From contig JAJTWR010000159.1 in the NCBI GenBank assembly GCA_021613335.1, positions 1,532,501-1,596,500 of the forward strand: a stretch of 64,000 nt of DNA, read 5' to 3'. A program made the translations under genes and the position numbers. Each line of letters opens with the position of its first letter. Position 1 is the stretch's first letter. Below the pieces are notes generated by a model. The model did no database searches. It was not told the origin of the DNA and was given only the letters and a program-made list of their open reading frames with translations. This stretch comes from Whitmania pigra. Its lineage: Eukaryota; Annelida; Clitellata; Hirudinida; Haemopidae. This document shows positions 29,417 to 42,639 of this stretch, in pieces.

Positions 29417-32416
29417 AGAAGATTGAGGGTGATGTCAGGGCTATACATCGGAGATATGCGGAGGTCAGCTTTGGTGAGACCAAGGTTAAGATGCAGCTTG
29501 ATTCCGGAGAGGATGTCACAGTTATAAACAGAAAGGCCTGGGAACGGATAGGTTCACCAGCTCTTGAAAAGACTATGACATCACTGGGTGCTGCAAACGG
29601 AACTCCGATTGAGGTCCTGGGTCAATTTGATGTACAGTTCACCTGCGGAGGACATTCAGGCCAAGGTCGCTGCTATGTGGCTGAAAACATTGAACAGCTG
29701 TTGGGCATCGAGTGGATGAACCAACTACCACCTCTTCAGAAGGCATTCAATGCCATCTGCTGCAAGATTGAGCGGAAGCCACAGGAAGGGAGAGAATTGG
29801 CCAAAGTTTTGGCCGGAGAGTTTCCGGATGTCTTCAGAGAGGGGCTGGGGAAGTGCAAGACAAAGGCACAGCTGTTGGTCAAGCAAGGTACACGTCCAAT
29901 CTTTTGCCGACAGAGAAAGATTCCATTCGCTAGGGAAGAAGCAGTAAATGCGGAGCTGGAGCGTCTAGTGCAATTGGCGGCGCCAATTGTTGTGGTTTCA
30001 AAAAAAAAAAAAAACGGAGCAGTCAGGATCTGCGCTGATTTGAGATGCACCGCCATTCTTGGCCGACACCCAATGAAATCTTTGCTCGTCTGGACCAAGG
30101 CTCATGGTTCACCCAGATAGACTTTGCTGATGCATATTTGCAGGTGGAAGTCGAAGAAGACTCGAAGGAACTGGTTACGATAAACACTCATAGAGACCTG
30201 TACCAGTACCAGAGGTTACCCTTCGGAGTCAAATGCGCACCTGGCATTTTCCAGGAAGCCATGGATCTGATGATCACAGGACTTGAAAGTTGTGCAGCAT
30301 AATTAGATGATGTCATTGTGACCGGATCTTCGCTGGGAGAACACAACATCAACATCCGGGCTTTGTTTAAACGAATCGCTGATTGTGGTTTTTGCGTCAG
30401 GATTGAGAAGTGTTCCTTCGCGAAACGAGAAATCAAGTTCTTGGGACACGTGGTTTCAAGAGACGGCCGTCGACCAGACCCAGAGAAAATTCAAGCGATT
30501 GTTGAAATGCCAGCGCCTAAGGACCCAAAGCAGTTGAAGTCGTTCTTAGTCATGATCAGCTATTATTCGTCTTTCGTACCTGAGATGCGTTCATTAGAGG
30601 CCTGTTGGATGATCTAGAAAGGGAAGACAAATTTTTGTGGACTGCGAAGCACCAGAAAGTTTTGGAGAAACTGAAGAAAGTGCTGCAGTCAGATCTGTTG
30701 TTGACGCACTTCGACCCTGGACTGGACATTGTCGTTGCTGCGGACGCGTGTGCTTATGGAGTGGGAACTGTTATATCTCATCGTTTTCCAAATGGCACGG
30801 AAAAGGCACACGCCAGTAGATCACCAAGGCCGAGAAGAACTACGGATAGATCGAGAAAGAAGCTCTGGCCCTAGTGTTTGGGGTGAGGAAATTTCACCGT
30901 TACATCTACGGCAGACGCTTTCTGTTGCTGACAGACCACAAACCGCTTTTGTCAATTTTTGGATCAAAAGTTGATGTGTCTGCTCACTCAGCAAATCGAC
31001 TCCAAAGATGGGAACTCGTCTTGCTGGCGTATGACTTTATCATCGAGTACAGGCGATCTACCCACTTTGGTCAAGCCGATGCATTATCCCGTCTCATCGC
31101 TTCAAAGAAACTGCCTGAGGATGAAGACATTGTTATCGCTAAGATTGAACAAGATGTCAAGGCAGTCCAAAGTGTCTTCCGACACTTGCCAGTCACAAAG
31201 GAGGATATTCGGAGGATGACCGAAGAGGATTTCGAGTTAAAGATAGTTGTGGAAGCCGTTAAGGCAGGACGATAGCCAAGTTTCCGGGCTGGATCGACCT
31301 TGCACGCCTTCCACAGTCGTTCTGCAGACCTGTCTGTCTATGAAGGTGCACTCTTCATGGGAGCACGTGCTGTGATTCCACCAGTACTGCGAAGCCGAGT
31401 TTTGAAGATGCTGCATGAGGGACACCCAGGAGCCACCAGAATGAGGATGCTTGCTCGGAAGTATGTTTATTGGCAAGGAATTGACAGGGGTATTAAAGAC
31501 AGGGTGAAGCTTTTCAATGTATGTCAATTAGCTGCAAAGATGCCTGTCAGGAATGAATTGTCACCATGGCCGAAACCTGATTGTGCTTGGGAGAGGATCC
31601 ATATTGATTTTGCCGGACCAATGGAGGGAACGATGTTTCTCATTGTGGTGGATGCCTTCTCCAAGTGGCCTGAAGTTGTACAGATGAGAACTTCAACAAC
31701 CACTGCGACAATCAAAGAGCTGGGTAGGATTTTCGCTCAGCATGGATACCCAAAGGTGCTCGTTTCGGACAATCACTCAATTCACATCAAAGGAGTTTCA
31801 AGATTACTGTTTAAGAAATGGAATAAAGCATATTAGATCACTGCCATATCAACCTCATTGCAACGGACAAGCGGAACGTTTTGTCGACACCTTTAAAAGG
31901 TCATTGCAGAAGCTACAGGGGGAAGGAGTGATGGGTGATGTGCTCCAAAATTTCCTTCTAACGTATAGGACCACACCATGTCCGTCTTTGATAGGATTGA
32001 AGACTCCAGCAGAAGAATTCTTGGGAAGACAGTTGAGAACTCCACTGAGTGACCTCCAACTCAAGGAACAAAAGGCTCATCTCCATAGGAAAAATCAGGA
32101 GATGGATGAAACAAAGTCTTGACGCCATCGTATGGAATTTGCTGAAGAAGATGCAATCTTCCCCAGAAAGTACAGTGATCCAGGTCATCCGAAATGGGTG
32201 TACGGCAGGATCAAACGACGATTGGGAAGACACGTCTACGAGCTGGAAATCAATGAAAGGGTGCAACGTCGACACGCAAATCAGTTGAGGAAGCGGGAGA
32301 CAGATGGTGCACTCAAGGTAATGTGCGACACATTTGACTTGCCATTCCTTCCACCAAGCGAGACAGAAACTAAGAAAGCATCTCAGGAAGCAAGTAGGCC
32401 GGAAACAACTGACAAC
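29417..32416 (+). mobile_element. Ty3/gypsy retrotransposon, defective copy 1
   Basis: It contains, in order, protease, reverse transcriptase, RNase H and integrase remnants, matching 49206-52417 closely. It starts mid-element, directly against the LTR of the minus-strand element, and ends before the 3' LTR. It lacks gag and both its own LTRs. Confidence 0.88.
29440..32290 (+). pseudogene. Ty3/gypsy pol polyprotein, copy 1 (broken)
   Basis: Protease: the active site reads DSGEDVTVI where copy 2 has DSGAD. RT: LPFGVKCAPGIFQEAM, then a TAA replaces the tyrosine codon of the YLDD catalytic box at 30301-30303, and an A-run near 30001 disturbs the frame. RNase H: LLLTDHKPLLSIFGS and ADALSR. Integrase: zinc-finger region (H/C residues around HEGHPGATRMR), then HIDFAGPM, and a frame change near 31776 just after VSDN. 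Several stops and shifts are identical in copy 2. Non-functional. Confidence 0.85.
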
Positions 32417-32801
32417 TTATGTTATTACAACTATTAATGCTATGCAGAGATGGGCTTTAACTATTTAAAAAGTAGTTAGTAACTATTTTTGAACTACTTT
32501 TTAAATAAGTAGTTAGTAACTACTCCTTAAATTATGCAATACTATTAACTACTTTGTAACTATTTTTTAACTACTTTTTAGTTGACATTTGATAAATTTA
32601 ATTTTCTGGACAACTGAACAAGACATGATTTATTAGCATATTTATTTACACTAGTGTTAAATTATCAACAAAATTTATTGTCCAAATTAATAAAAAACAG
32701 AAGTATACAATGGATGTTTTAGGCGATCTCTTAAACAAATCATCATGTCGATATGATTATCCGATATTTTACATCATCTGTTACATAAAACCTGCCCTGC
32801 T

Positions 32802-34982
32802 CAGAGGCGTAGCCTGGGTATTTTGCGCCCGGGGACAAACTATAGAATTGGCGCCCTTTTCCATGTCTATATATTTAATCTTACTGTATTACACTAAATT
32901 TGAAATTGTAATAAAAATCAAATTTTAATGGCACAAGGCATCCATTTAAAAGTGAAAAACCATTCTACAAATAGTAACGCATCAGTCAGTCTAAGATGCT
33001 TTACATGCATAGTAGTCTAATAGTGTTTAAAATAGATTTATTTTTCTTGATTTAGCAGTTGCAAACTGATCCATTAACGTCATCAAAGTCTGTTTTCTCA
33101 AGCGTTTCTCTTTCTATACTAAGAAGAGCAAGATCACTGAGACGATCCTGTCCCATTGATGCACGCAGATATGACAAAATAAGTTTCAATTTGCTGAATG
33201 ACCGTTCACAGCTTGCAATTGAAACCGCTATTGCTAACAAAATTTGTAGTGAAATTCGAAAATTCGGAAATACGTCGCTTCCATAAAGCACAATAAAACC
33301 AAGGAGATCCAAAGGAGTTTCTGGTACAGTTTCAGTTTGCTTTCTCAGCAGCATTCTGCAGTCCCCAATTTCGGTGAAGAGTTCGTAGCCATTAAAGTCC
33401 ATGTCGTAGAAAGTTGCAAAATCTGCACAACTTCGACGAATTTCATCTTCATCTGTGTCAGATGTCAGAAGAGTCTTAACGTCCAGCAGAAATCCAAATT
33501 TTGTGTTCAGGTCTTTGAGTCTTGAAAAACGTGTTGACATCTCCTGTTGAAGACGATCGAACACATTCTTCATAACACGCATTACTTCCTCTTCTGATGA
33601 GAATCCTGCATCTCTTGCCAGTTCTCCAGGCATTTTCCTACGTCGCCTAATTCTTCTTTCTACCGGAATATCCCATGCTGTGCATTTTGTTCTGGCGTTT
33701 TCGACCGCAGCCAGGCTCAAATCATCATGAAGCTTGATAAATTCTTGCTCCCAAGATTCAATATCAGTAGGCGCTTCTGTGCACGATCAATTTTTCCAAG
33801 AACGACATTCCAGAAGTGTAATAAAACTATGAAATTAAAATTCAATATACAGGCCAGTAACTGCTGTGCACCACTTCTAGTTTCAGGTGTCATAGTGGAG
33901 TCTTCCGATAATTTCTCTAGCAATCCAACTAGTTCATCCAGTCCTTCATGGATAGCTTTAATAGCTTCAGATCGTGCACTCCAGCGTGTTTCAGACTCTC
34001 TTTTACTGTTATGGGAAGAGCTCTTTTTAATTCTTCCCAACGAATTGTTGAATGAGAGAAAAACGAATATATGCTTTCAAGTGTTCCAAAAAAAGTTACG
34101 ACAACAGGATCTTGCTTAGCTGAATACACACCTGCTAAATTTAAGCTGTGGTTGTCACAGTTGACGAACAGTGCTCTAGGATTTCTGTCACATATTCGTT
34201 GTTGAAGGCCAGATATATGCCCAGTCATCACCGAAGCATTGTCATAACATTGAGCTCGACAGTCGGCTAGAGGTATCTCATCAGAATTCAGTCTCTCGAC
34301 GATGACTTTCTCTAGGCTTGCAGCATCTTTTGAATATATCTCGATATAACCTAAAAATGATTCTTTGATTTTTAATACAAACTATTATTTGAAGCTATCA
34401 TATAATCAACGGTAATTTCAGTTAAAACTAAAAATATAATAACTTTCTTTTGGCAGTTGGCGGCCACCGGCCCAGTCCAAGCCTGGTGGGGGCGCTCTCT
34501 GCAGTGCAACTTTGCGTTAGCCTGTTACCAATGGGAGTATTGTTTTGACGTTTTCACGCTTTCACGAATGTTGTTTATCTTTGTCTATATTAGAACAATC
34601 ACAACCAGTCTCTGATAAAAAGTTTTAATATACCTTAATAGAGTGTAATCCGTTTTAAACCACAATAAGTTCGTCAACAACAACTCTAGTATTACAGTAG
34701 TAGCCACTGCAGAGTGCATGCAGAATCCGTATCCTGACTGGCAGCAGTGGTGGTGGGCTCACTGAGTTCACTGAGCTGGCAGCAGCATCAACCAGGTCTG
34801 GATGGCAGACGTATCAGACGATGGCTTATATCTGCCCTGCTCCAGCCGCCGCTGTTGGCTAGCTTGTGAGTGTGACCTGTTTTACCAATGTCGCCAAAAT
34901 TAGGTAACCCTCATTTTGGCGCCCCTGTATCTTGGCGTCCGGGGACATATGTACCCCCTTGCCCCCCCTAGCTATGCCTCTG
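32802..34982 (-). mobile_element. hAT transposon with perfect 8-bp target duplication
   Basis: The ends are CAGAGGCGTAGCCTGGG and the inverse of CAGAGGCATAGCTAGGG. The flanks are the perfect direct repeat GCCCTGCT (32794-32801 and 34983-34990). It carries a broken transposase on the minus strand. A truncated relative lies at 25472-25885. Confidence 0.88.
33052..34330 (-). pseudogene. hAT transposase (ZMYM/TTF-type), broken
   Basis: Reading from about 34330 downward, frames encode ICDRNPRALFVNCDNHSLNL, a block typical of hAT transposases related to TTF/ZMYM-type proteins, then a central helical region, then the C-terminal ASCERSFSKLKLILSYLRAS dimerisation motif. At least two frame changes (near 33720 and about 33930-34040) break it, and the N-terminal zinc finger is missing. 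The protein is not expressible as one chain. Confidence 0.75.
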
Positions 34983-35570
34983 GCCCTGCTACACTAAAAG
35001 TCTTTCAATTGCTGCCGAACTTGGTAATGTCGAATTAAGCTTGATGAATGCAGCACAAGCAGTTGAATAAGTGAGTAGACATTGTACATTCCTTGCTGAG
35101 TTTGATAAATAATAGGATGTAAGTATTTCATAAGTAAATTGTAATTTAGAAGTAGAATGATTATTGCTGTTATTGTGTTTTAAAACAGAAGTACTTTAGC
35201 TGAATGTCTCCATCAACTAGCTGAGGAACACTTGCATAACCAGAATTATGTGACATGGAATTTGTTTTGTAACTTTTCAATCTAAGAATCAAAATAAGTC
35301 GAAAGCTTTCGTAATGTCAGATACTTTTGATTGTCATTCTTAGATTGATGGTCGATTGTGAGTCGAACATTTTTCCTTGATAGCTTTTCAGAGTCATTGG
35401 ACAACCAATATCAGGAATGATGTTGGAGAATCAAACTTACAGATTTTACAGAAAATTTTAACATTTTATTAAAAGTAGTTAACTATTTGTAGTTAATAAC
35501 TATTTTAAAACTTATTAACTTCTTATTATTTAAAAGTTAAATACTTATAGTTAGTAACTACCCATCTCCG

Positions 35571-36600
35571 ATGTTATGTTAACTAATAAGTTTATTAGAG
35601 CAAGTATTCAGTTAACGGAACTGAATAGCAGAAGTTAAGTGTTTAAGGAATTTGAGGTACTTAAGGTTGCAAATGGATATTTCAGCTTGTCTGATTCTCG
35701 CTGTTTGTCAGGTGATTATCGATAATGCTTTCTACAGCATTAATTGAGATTCCTCATGCCCGAAAAAGATACCAAATATAATGAAATATAAATTTAATTA
35801 TTTTAGCAATATAAACTTAATTAATTTCGAAGTTTTCAACATTACTATTAATTTAATATTATTTTTAATGACTTTTAATAATTTATAACTTGAACAACTG
35901 ATTGTTCTGACACTGATAACATACAGACTCAGGTGAGTGGGGAAACATGTGAAATGTTCATGCAGAATAAAGATGATGAGGACGATGAATAAAGTGGTGA
36001 AATAGATTGGTTGATAAGGCGACAACATCGAAGGCGATGATGTGCTGGATGAGTAGACAATTAACTTAAATGGATGAGTAAATAATTATCTTAAATGGAT
36101 GAATAAACAATTATCTTAAATGAATAAGTCAACAATCAACTTAAATTGATGAGTAAACAATTAACTTAAACAGATGCTCCAATATCAGCGACTTTATTGT
36201 TAAAGACTGAAAAAAATGAACTTGATGTTGCAAAATTTGACCTTGTGGACAGAAAGTGTAGTTGTTTCTTGATTTTCAGCTTTTAAGAACCTCAAGTTCA
36301 ACCCTTCCAACTGAACACATCTTCTCCTGTTGTTCACCTTTTGAGGCATTTCGAATGTTAAACGATGAGAAGATGGTATTCATTCGATGATTCGAAATTA
36401 AAATAACATTTTGCAATAGGATTCTCAAATGTTCTTGCGATACTTACAAAATGTGTTAAAAAATTAGAGTTATAAAAAAGACATTGCATTAGCATTATTT
36501 GCTTCATTAATAAATTAATATCGTGAATGCTAAGCTATACTATAATCGTATGGATGCTTTAAGATGCTAACTTTTTCTTATTTTAATTATTACGACATAT
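35571..36600. repeat. Non-coding block repeated near 42640 and 59750
   Basis: From about 35870 the sequence (AACTTAAATGGATGAGTAAA, AACCTCAAGTTCAACCCTTC, GAAGATGGTATTCATTCGAT) recurs in diverged form at 42640-43310 and 59750-60180. No coding potential was seen. It appears to be flanking sequence duplicated along with the PAN-PLAT units. Confidence 0.6.
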
Positions 36601-37290
36601 TCTTAGCGATACATTTAAACAGCTAGAATTTTGAATATACTTGATAATTAATCAAATTTAATCGTTTGATCAATTGAAAAAAATTGAGATTAATCATTCA
36701 AGAAAATTTTAATTATAATTATTTTATATTTCTTAATATTTTAATATTATTATAATGGAATCTAAAAATGCTAAACATTCCTTCGTAATTGTGCCATTTC
36801 TTGGTCATGTTTTTGAAGCACACAAGTCCCCAAGCAGGGTTCTTGTTATAGTTTACTTTCATAACACGTTTTTGAACTACAGTTGTAATATACGTTATAA
36901 TTAATCTAATTTAATCCTTTAATCGATTAAAACAAATAGTGATTAATCTATCAAGACAATTTTCATAATTCACAGCTATAATTATGATGATTGTATTTCT
37001 AACTTATTTTATGATATTCAGTATTGTTGTTTTTATAATTATAATTATTACTAGAACATAAGATGCTATTTGATTGATTATATTGAGCCACAAATTTAAC
37101 AGCAAATCCAAGCAAGTATCTTACAATGCTATCTTTAAAGCATAGGATGAAAACATGTTAACTTCAAACTCATGAGCAGAAATGACGCGCAGTTAACGTT
37201 AAGATCGAATGTCAATGCATCGATGAATGCCAATCGACAATGCATTTATGAATTTCAATGTAGGCATGCGCATTGTTGCATGTCAATCGA

Positions 37291-39727
37291 TCAAAGTGCA
37301 TTGATGCATGAATATAAAGTGACAGACAACACAGGATCTCGGAGCCACCTGAACATGTTGAAGTGCCAATTGTCTCCTGTGTTCAAGTTGATCAATTCGA
37401 CCTGAAAAGGGCAACAAAAATGTGCATACTTTCGTTGATATTTTTTGAATGAAATGAAAAGTTACTCACATAATCCACGTACCACTCAGAATAGCCCCTC
37501 ATGTTGTTGTGTTCCAATCTTTTAATTTAACCATGAAGTAATGCATATAAATGATAATGAATTATTATTGATTTATTTATTTCTTAATGTTAATTTCAGC
37601 GTTTAAAAGTTATGACTCACTTGAAAGATTCCAATTTTAAAGAGGTCGTTGACTTGCAATAAAATTCCAAATAAAAAATATCGAGACCGGACTTTTCAAA
37701 CAAATCAGTGTTGTCCTTGCCACCAAGGACGGTCAATGATTGGCTGAAGTTTCTGGGAAAGTTCAAGGTGAAGGTGACGTCAGCGTCGGTTCCCGCGCCT
37801 GACTCGGATCCTGTTTTCACGAGGATCTTAAAGCTGACCAGGATTTCAACTGGAAACAAATATTTGGCGTTCAATTTCAACACGGAATCATAAACGATTC
37901 AATTCTGATTTTCAAATTTTTTGTAAAATCTGTATTTATAGTGATTAAAAATAAAGTAAAAATTTTTTTATTTTAAATTTGAAATCTTGAAATTATTCCA
38001 TAATATCAAAATATTTATCCAGTTAATTCTTCAGTCTCGAATAAAAAACTGAGAATAATAATCCAAGGACATCATTTGGGAATTTATGTTTTTTTTTAAA
38101 CTTAGTTTTCTAGAGTTTTGTTTCTCTCCTTTCCTAAGTATCCCGTGATATCAAATTATATCTTTTTGGAATAAAACTGGATCTAAATCTTTTTTGAAAT
38201 CTTTTCTTGCGAAGTAGTTTTCAACAAAATTGGCACTTTCAACCCCAAATGACCCTCGAAAATTGACGCTGCATCGGGTAAAAGTAGGAAATTGCCTGAG
38301 CAACAATTTTATATTCGTTACTTCGAGTGAGAGGGAATGCAATATTTAGGAGACTGCCATCCTAACTTCATCTCAACCTACCTGATGAAAATTTTTAAGA
38401 GTGATTCCGATATTAAAATATTTTTATGTTTATCATACGGATGGTCATGGTCGGGTGAACAACACTTGCAATTTCCCAACTATGGATGTTTAATTCTTTC
38501 AACATCCCATCATTTAACATTTTTTGGTTTTCAGTTATTAATGTTCAACTAAATAAACAATTATTAAGTATTTAATCACAATTGTTGTATAAATTAATTT
38601 GTTTATTTATTTAATCAGGCCATTTTCATGCAAATACAAATATCCACAAAGAATTATCCAGACTGTTATATATAATTATATCCACTTACTTTCAAGAAGA
38701 ACGAATATGACCATAAAAACAATCCAGTTGTAAAATCAGACGAATCAAAATAAAAATGAAATGAGAAAGTAAAATAATCAAAAGTAAACAATAACAATGT
38801 TCTCCATACATTTATCTTTTTATTAAAACATCAGCGTGAGTAAACAATCAATAACTTACCGCTTAGAGCATCTCTTTCGCATGTCTGCAAATGTTTAAAA
38901 AGAATTTAGAATTTATATTTCAAGTGAAATTGTGGTAGCGTAAGAATCAGGTTTACTATTATTTTTAAGATATTATATTAAATGCTACGAGCTTAATTTG
39001 TATTTACATGACTTGTTATTGAAAACTACGACGAACTACTTCAGCTCTTTTGAAATGAATGGCAACACCTGATATTAATAGCTTCTGACATCGTTTGGCT
39101 TTTCAGTCTCAGTTTCATTTCTCTCGTTATTCCCATCAACGTACGCATATACACGTTAGCGTGCAGTACATTTTGGTAAATATTTGATTTATGATAGCTT
39201 TTTAGTCATTTTTAATCATCATCTGTGAATAATCTTGTGAATAATTACTGGTCTTGTTTATCTATTTATTTATTTATTTATTTATTTGAAAAAAACTCGT
39301 TGCATATATATGAACAAATTAAATAATAAAATAGTTTTAGTCGTTTTAATGTCAATTTATATAATAACTATATATTTTTGAAGTCACATTAATAGCAACT
39401 TACGTCGTAATAATTGCAGAAACTTTTTCCAGAAACAAGAATAATTTTATTCCAGCTGTTGTATATGGAGCAGAGTCGGGATCCGTTTGATAACCAGTTG
39501 AAACCAGTGCAACGAGGTCGGTTGAGGCATTCGAAAGCACAATAAAATAAATTGTCTTTTTTTAGAATAACCTTTTCATCGGGTACTGTGGCTGAGCAGA
39601 ATCCCGAGGTAGCACAGAATTTTTTTGATGACTTTGAATTAGTTTCTATGGTTTTCAAAATCGAGGCCAGCATTAAAATTGAGAATATCTTTATTGAAGA
39701 CGCTAGTAATGCCTGTTTATTAGCCAT
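37291..39727 (-). CDS. Secreted PAN/Apple-like + PLAT domain protein, copy B
   Basis: Exons 39727-39404, 38884-38860, 37849-37621, 37518-37470 and 37401-37291 join in frame to 245 residues, with the same exon lengths as copy A except the last. The signal peptide and cysteine domain are nearly identical to A (four replacements). The PLAT domain differs more, chiefly in SESGAGTDAD, KDNTDLFEKSG and HNNMRGYSEW. The C-terminus is six residues longer because the stop in A is read as TCA here. All splice sites are canonical. An upstream in-frame ATG at 39805 exists, but A has a stop there, so 39727 is preferred. Function is inferred from domains only. Confidence 0.82.
37621..37849 (-). CDS. Copy B PLAT exon
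   Basis: 229 bases with the same splice phases as the other copies. It encodes FKILVKTGSESGAGTDADVT and the LFEKSGLDIFYLEF strand. Confidence 0.85.
39404..39727 (-). CDS. Copy B exon 1: signal peptide and PAN/Apple-like domain
   Basis: 108 codons, the same length as copy A exon 1, with GTAAGT donor. Differences from A are V/A, R/K, K/N and G/R, the last two in CAFECLNRPRC. Confidence 0.82.
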
Positions 39728-40462
39728 GTTCAAATTAGAATGATATGGAAAAAATTTCAAGGAATGCTTTGAGTTTATCAGGTTACAAATACAAAATTGT
39801 GTCAAAAACTATATCACGCGTAGGAATTTGACTTGCGATTAGCATTAAGTACTTTTGAAGAAATCGAATTGTAACAGAAGATGTTAGAATGAAGCTTTTA
39901 TGCAGTGTTTGAGCCTGCTGTTGAAATAGCTAAAATTCAATCAATACTTTATGGGAACGAATGCCACAAGAGTACCTAAAATAAGTGCTGCCATAATAAT
40001 CAGACCTAATAAGTAATAATTGATGAAGTTAAAACAAAATACTTGAATTTTGAAAACATTGGGATGGAATAGAACTGAAGGATATCATTGAAGAGTCCTG
40101 GATATTTATTCGTTTTACTAAACCGTAGCTTAATATTAGCAAACAGTGTAGGTGATTTGCAAGAGCATCAATAATAAGAACCAATCGAATTATTACATGA
40201 TTTTTTTTGGTGTCTAATTTGAGTAAATATATATTATTGGACCGTTTGTGGACTCATAAGTAAAATAGAAACACATAAATTTGCACTGCACATTGTTCAG
40301 ACTGGGTAATTTATGTAAAGATAACTTCTGGAAGTTTACAAATAATTTAGAAATTAATAAAAGGAAATAACCATACGGCCTGAATCTTGGAGTTTGTGGA
40401 CTGACAAACTGTGCCAGTATATTCAAATTGATATGAATTAATAAAAATTGTATTTGTTTCAG

Positions 40463-40990
40463 GTGCTCAATGAAGCCAAAAGGGACTTGAAAGTTCTGCT
40501 CATCTATCGGCTCTCTGAGAAGCATAGTTTAGCAGGTGCAGAAATATTTCATTTGTGTTGTTTCTGTTAATCAATAGGTTGATTTGAATGATTGGTTTGT
40601 TATAAAACTTTAATGTTAGTTGAGCTGTGAGATATTACTAGAGACAAATCGGGTGAAGTGAGATATAAATCTTTATGAGCTTTTACCAGAAAATTGATTA
40701 GTTAGTAGTTAGGATGTTGTTATTAATTCAGGTCCACAGGTGCTCAGAAGAATTCACCAGCTTTGTAAATTCGAACATTTTATTCTGGGCGTGCAGCACA
40801 AATTTGGCTGAGGGTAACACAGGTTTGCTTTTGAAACAAATTCTTTACTTGATGCTGGGTGATTGGATGAAGGTTGATTGTGTGAATACTTTTCAGTTTC
40901 TCAAGCATTGAGGGAATCAACCTATCCCCTCATGACATTGATTGTTTTGAAACAGAACAGAATGACTGCCATTGCAAGGATAGAATCATG
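40463..40990 (+). pseudogene. FAF2: FAF2/UBXD8-like gene fragment (UAS domain exons)
   Basis: Three candidate exons: 40463-40535 (VLNEAKRDLKVLLIYRLSEK), 40732-40813 (FVNSNILFWACSTNLAEG) and 40897-40990 (VSQALRESTYPLMTLIVLKQ, then NRMTAIARIE). In order they match the UAS thioredoxin-like domain of FAF2, an ER and lipid-droplet ERAD factor: LNDAKRELRFLLVYLH, LFWACSTNKPEGYRVSQALR, then TYPFLAMI and MLKDRRMTVVGRLEG. Exons two and three join in phase; one and two do not (phase 1 against 0). No further FAF2 exons (coiled coil, UBX domain) or upstream exons were seen. It is probably a partial duplicate trapped in the array, though an undetected microexon could mend the phase. Confidence 0.7.
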
Positions 40991-41660
40991 GTTTGTGTCA
41001 TTCATTCAGAGACATTCAAAAGCACACAAGTGATTGAAAATATAAATATAATAATAATAAATCTTAGAGGAAGGAAATTAAATCCAAATAGAGAATGGTT
41101 GTGTTGTATTAGAAATATATGAATTTACACCATCCCATCGTCAGGTCATTAAAGAAGCATATCATCGCATACCGCGTGGTCTAATCAAATTAAACTTATT
41201 TCTTTTGCATTTCAGGAATAATTTTTTAACTCCTCAAAAGGTCATCTAGACTGAAGACATTCAGGAAAGCATTTGACCTCGACCTATTCCAATAAACCAC
41301 GCCCTCTTCAGTTTCATATCTGGCACTGGGTCCTTGATGGATTGTCCGTAGTTCGTGTAAGCAGTTTCTTTTGAGGATGCTTTCTGCTATTTCTGTCTCT
41401 TCTTTTCTTCTGCTGTCAGTTGCCACAAAGTGACTGTTGGAATCACAAACGTGAGGCATAAGATGCTTCTTTGTGAGGTCCTTGTTTTCAGCAGAAACAA
41501 TGCTTTTCGCTTCTTCCTGCTGCAGTGATGATTTCAGTTTACCAATTTGTGTTACTAATGTTATTATAATTATTAATTTATAGTAATGCTAATGTTATTG
41601 TAACTATTAAATATGTTATAATATTGCTAATGTTTTTATATTAATGTTATAATATTAAAA
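40991..41660 (-). other. Unidentified open frame region
   Basis: On the minus strand 41525-41226 reads open for about 100 codons (QQEEAKSIVSAENKDLTKKH, later FLNVFSLDDLLRS). It is charged and has no motif I recognise. Its amino-acid composition is less biased than random AT-rich frames, so it may be a gene or element remnant. No splice sites or partner exons were identified. Confidence 0.3.
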
Positions 41661-41682
41661 TTGCTTTCATTAATGTTATTAT

Positions 41683-41697
41683 TATATTATTATTATA

Positions 41698-41781
<84 letters not shown>

Positions 41782-41798
41782 TATTATTATTATTATTA

Positions 41799-41829
<31 letters not shown>

Positions 41830-41866
41830 TATTATTATATTATTATTATTTATTATATTATCGTTT
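41683..41866. repeat. (TTA)n microsatellite
   Basis: About 180 bases of TTA repeats with occasional single-base slips. The Tyr/Ile/Leu frames across it are artefacts. Confidence 0.95.
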
Positions 41867-42111
41867 ATTTACAATCACGGCCTTCTGCCAGAAAACAATG
41901 ATTCCAGATCCCAACAAGGGATCACAGGCAGTCATAACAATATACATGGTAAATCAGAATTCAAACAAAAGTCAACTCAAGTGAGCCAACAATTCTAGAG
42001 TCGTGGTCCAATATAAACGAACATAAGACAAATATAAGCAAAGCAACTGTACAAGCAATCATATACAAGACGGTTATTCAACGAAATTATTCTATTATTA
42101 TTACTATTGTT

Positions 42112-42633
<522 letters not shown>

Positions 42634-42639
42634 ACCATT

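Larger units (their letters stand above)
32445..35570. mobile_element. hAT-like element with AGTTAGTAACTA-rich ends, host of a nested hAT
   Basis: The left end CAGAGATGGGCTTTAAC and the right end, inverse CGGAGATGGGTAGTTAC, are inverted repeats. They continue as runs of TAGTTAGTAACTA-type sequence. The flanks ATGCTATG (32437-32444) and ATGTTATG (35571-35578) match 7/8. Its own interior is AT-rich and non-coding; most of its length is the nested hAT at 32802-34982. Confidence 0.7.
36600..40200 (-). repeat. Duplicon B of the PAN-PLAT array
   Basis: It aligns with A, C and D but lacks the hAT, SINE and minisatellite insertions of A. It is therefore the most compact copy and a guide to the ancestral layout. 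The edges are approximate. Confidence 0.8.

Noticed and set aside
29736..30098. Minus-strand frame opposite gypsy protease/RT
   Set aside because: Shadow of the pol remnant, running through an A-run; no domain.
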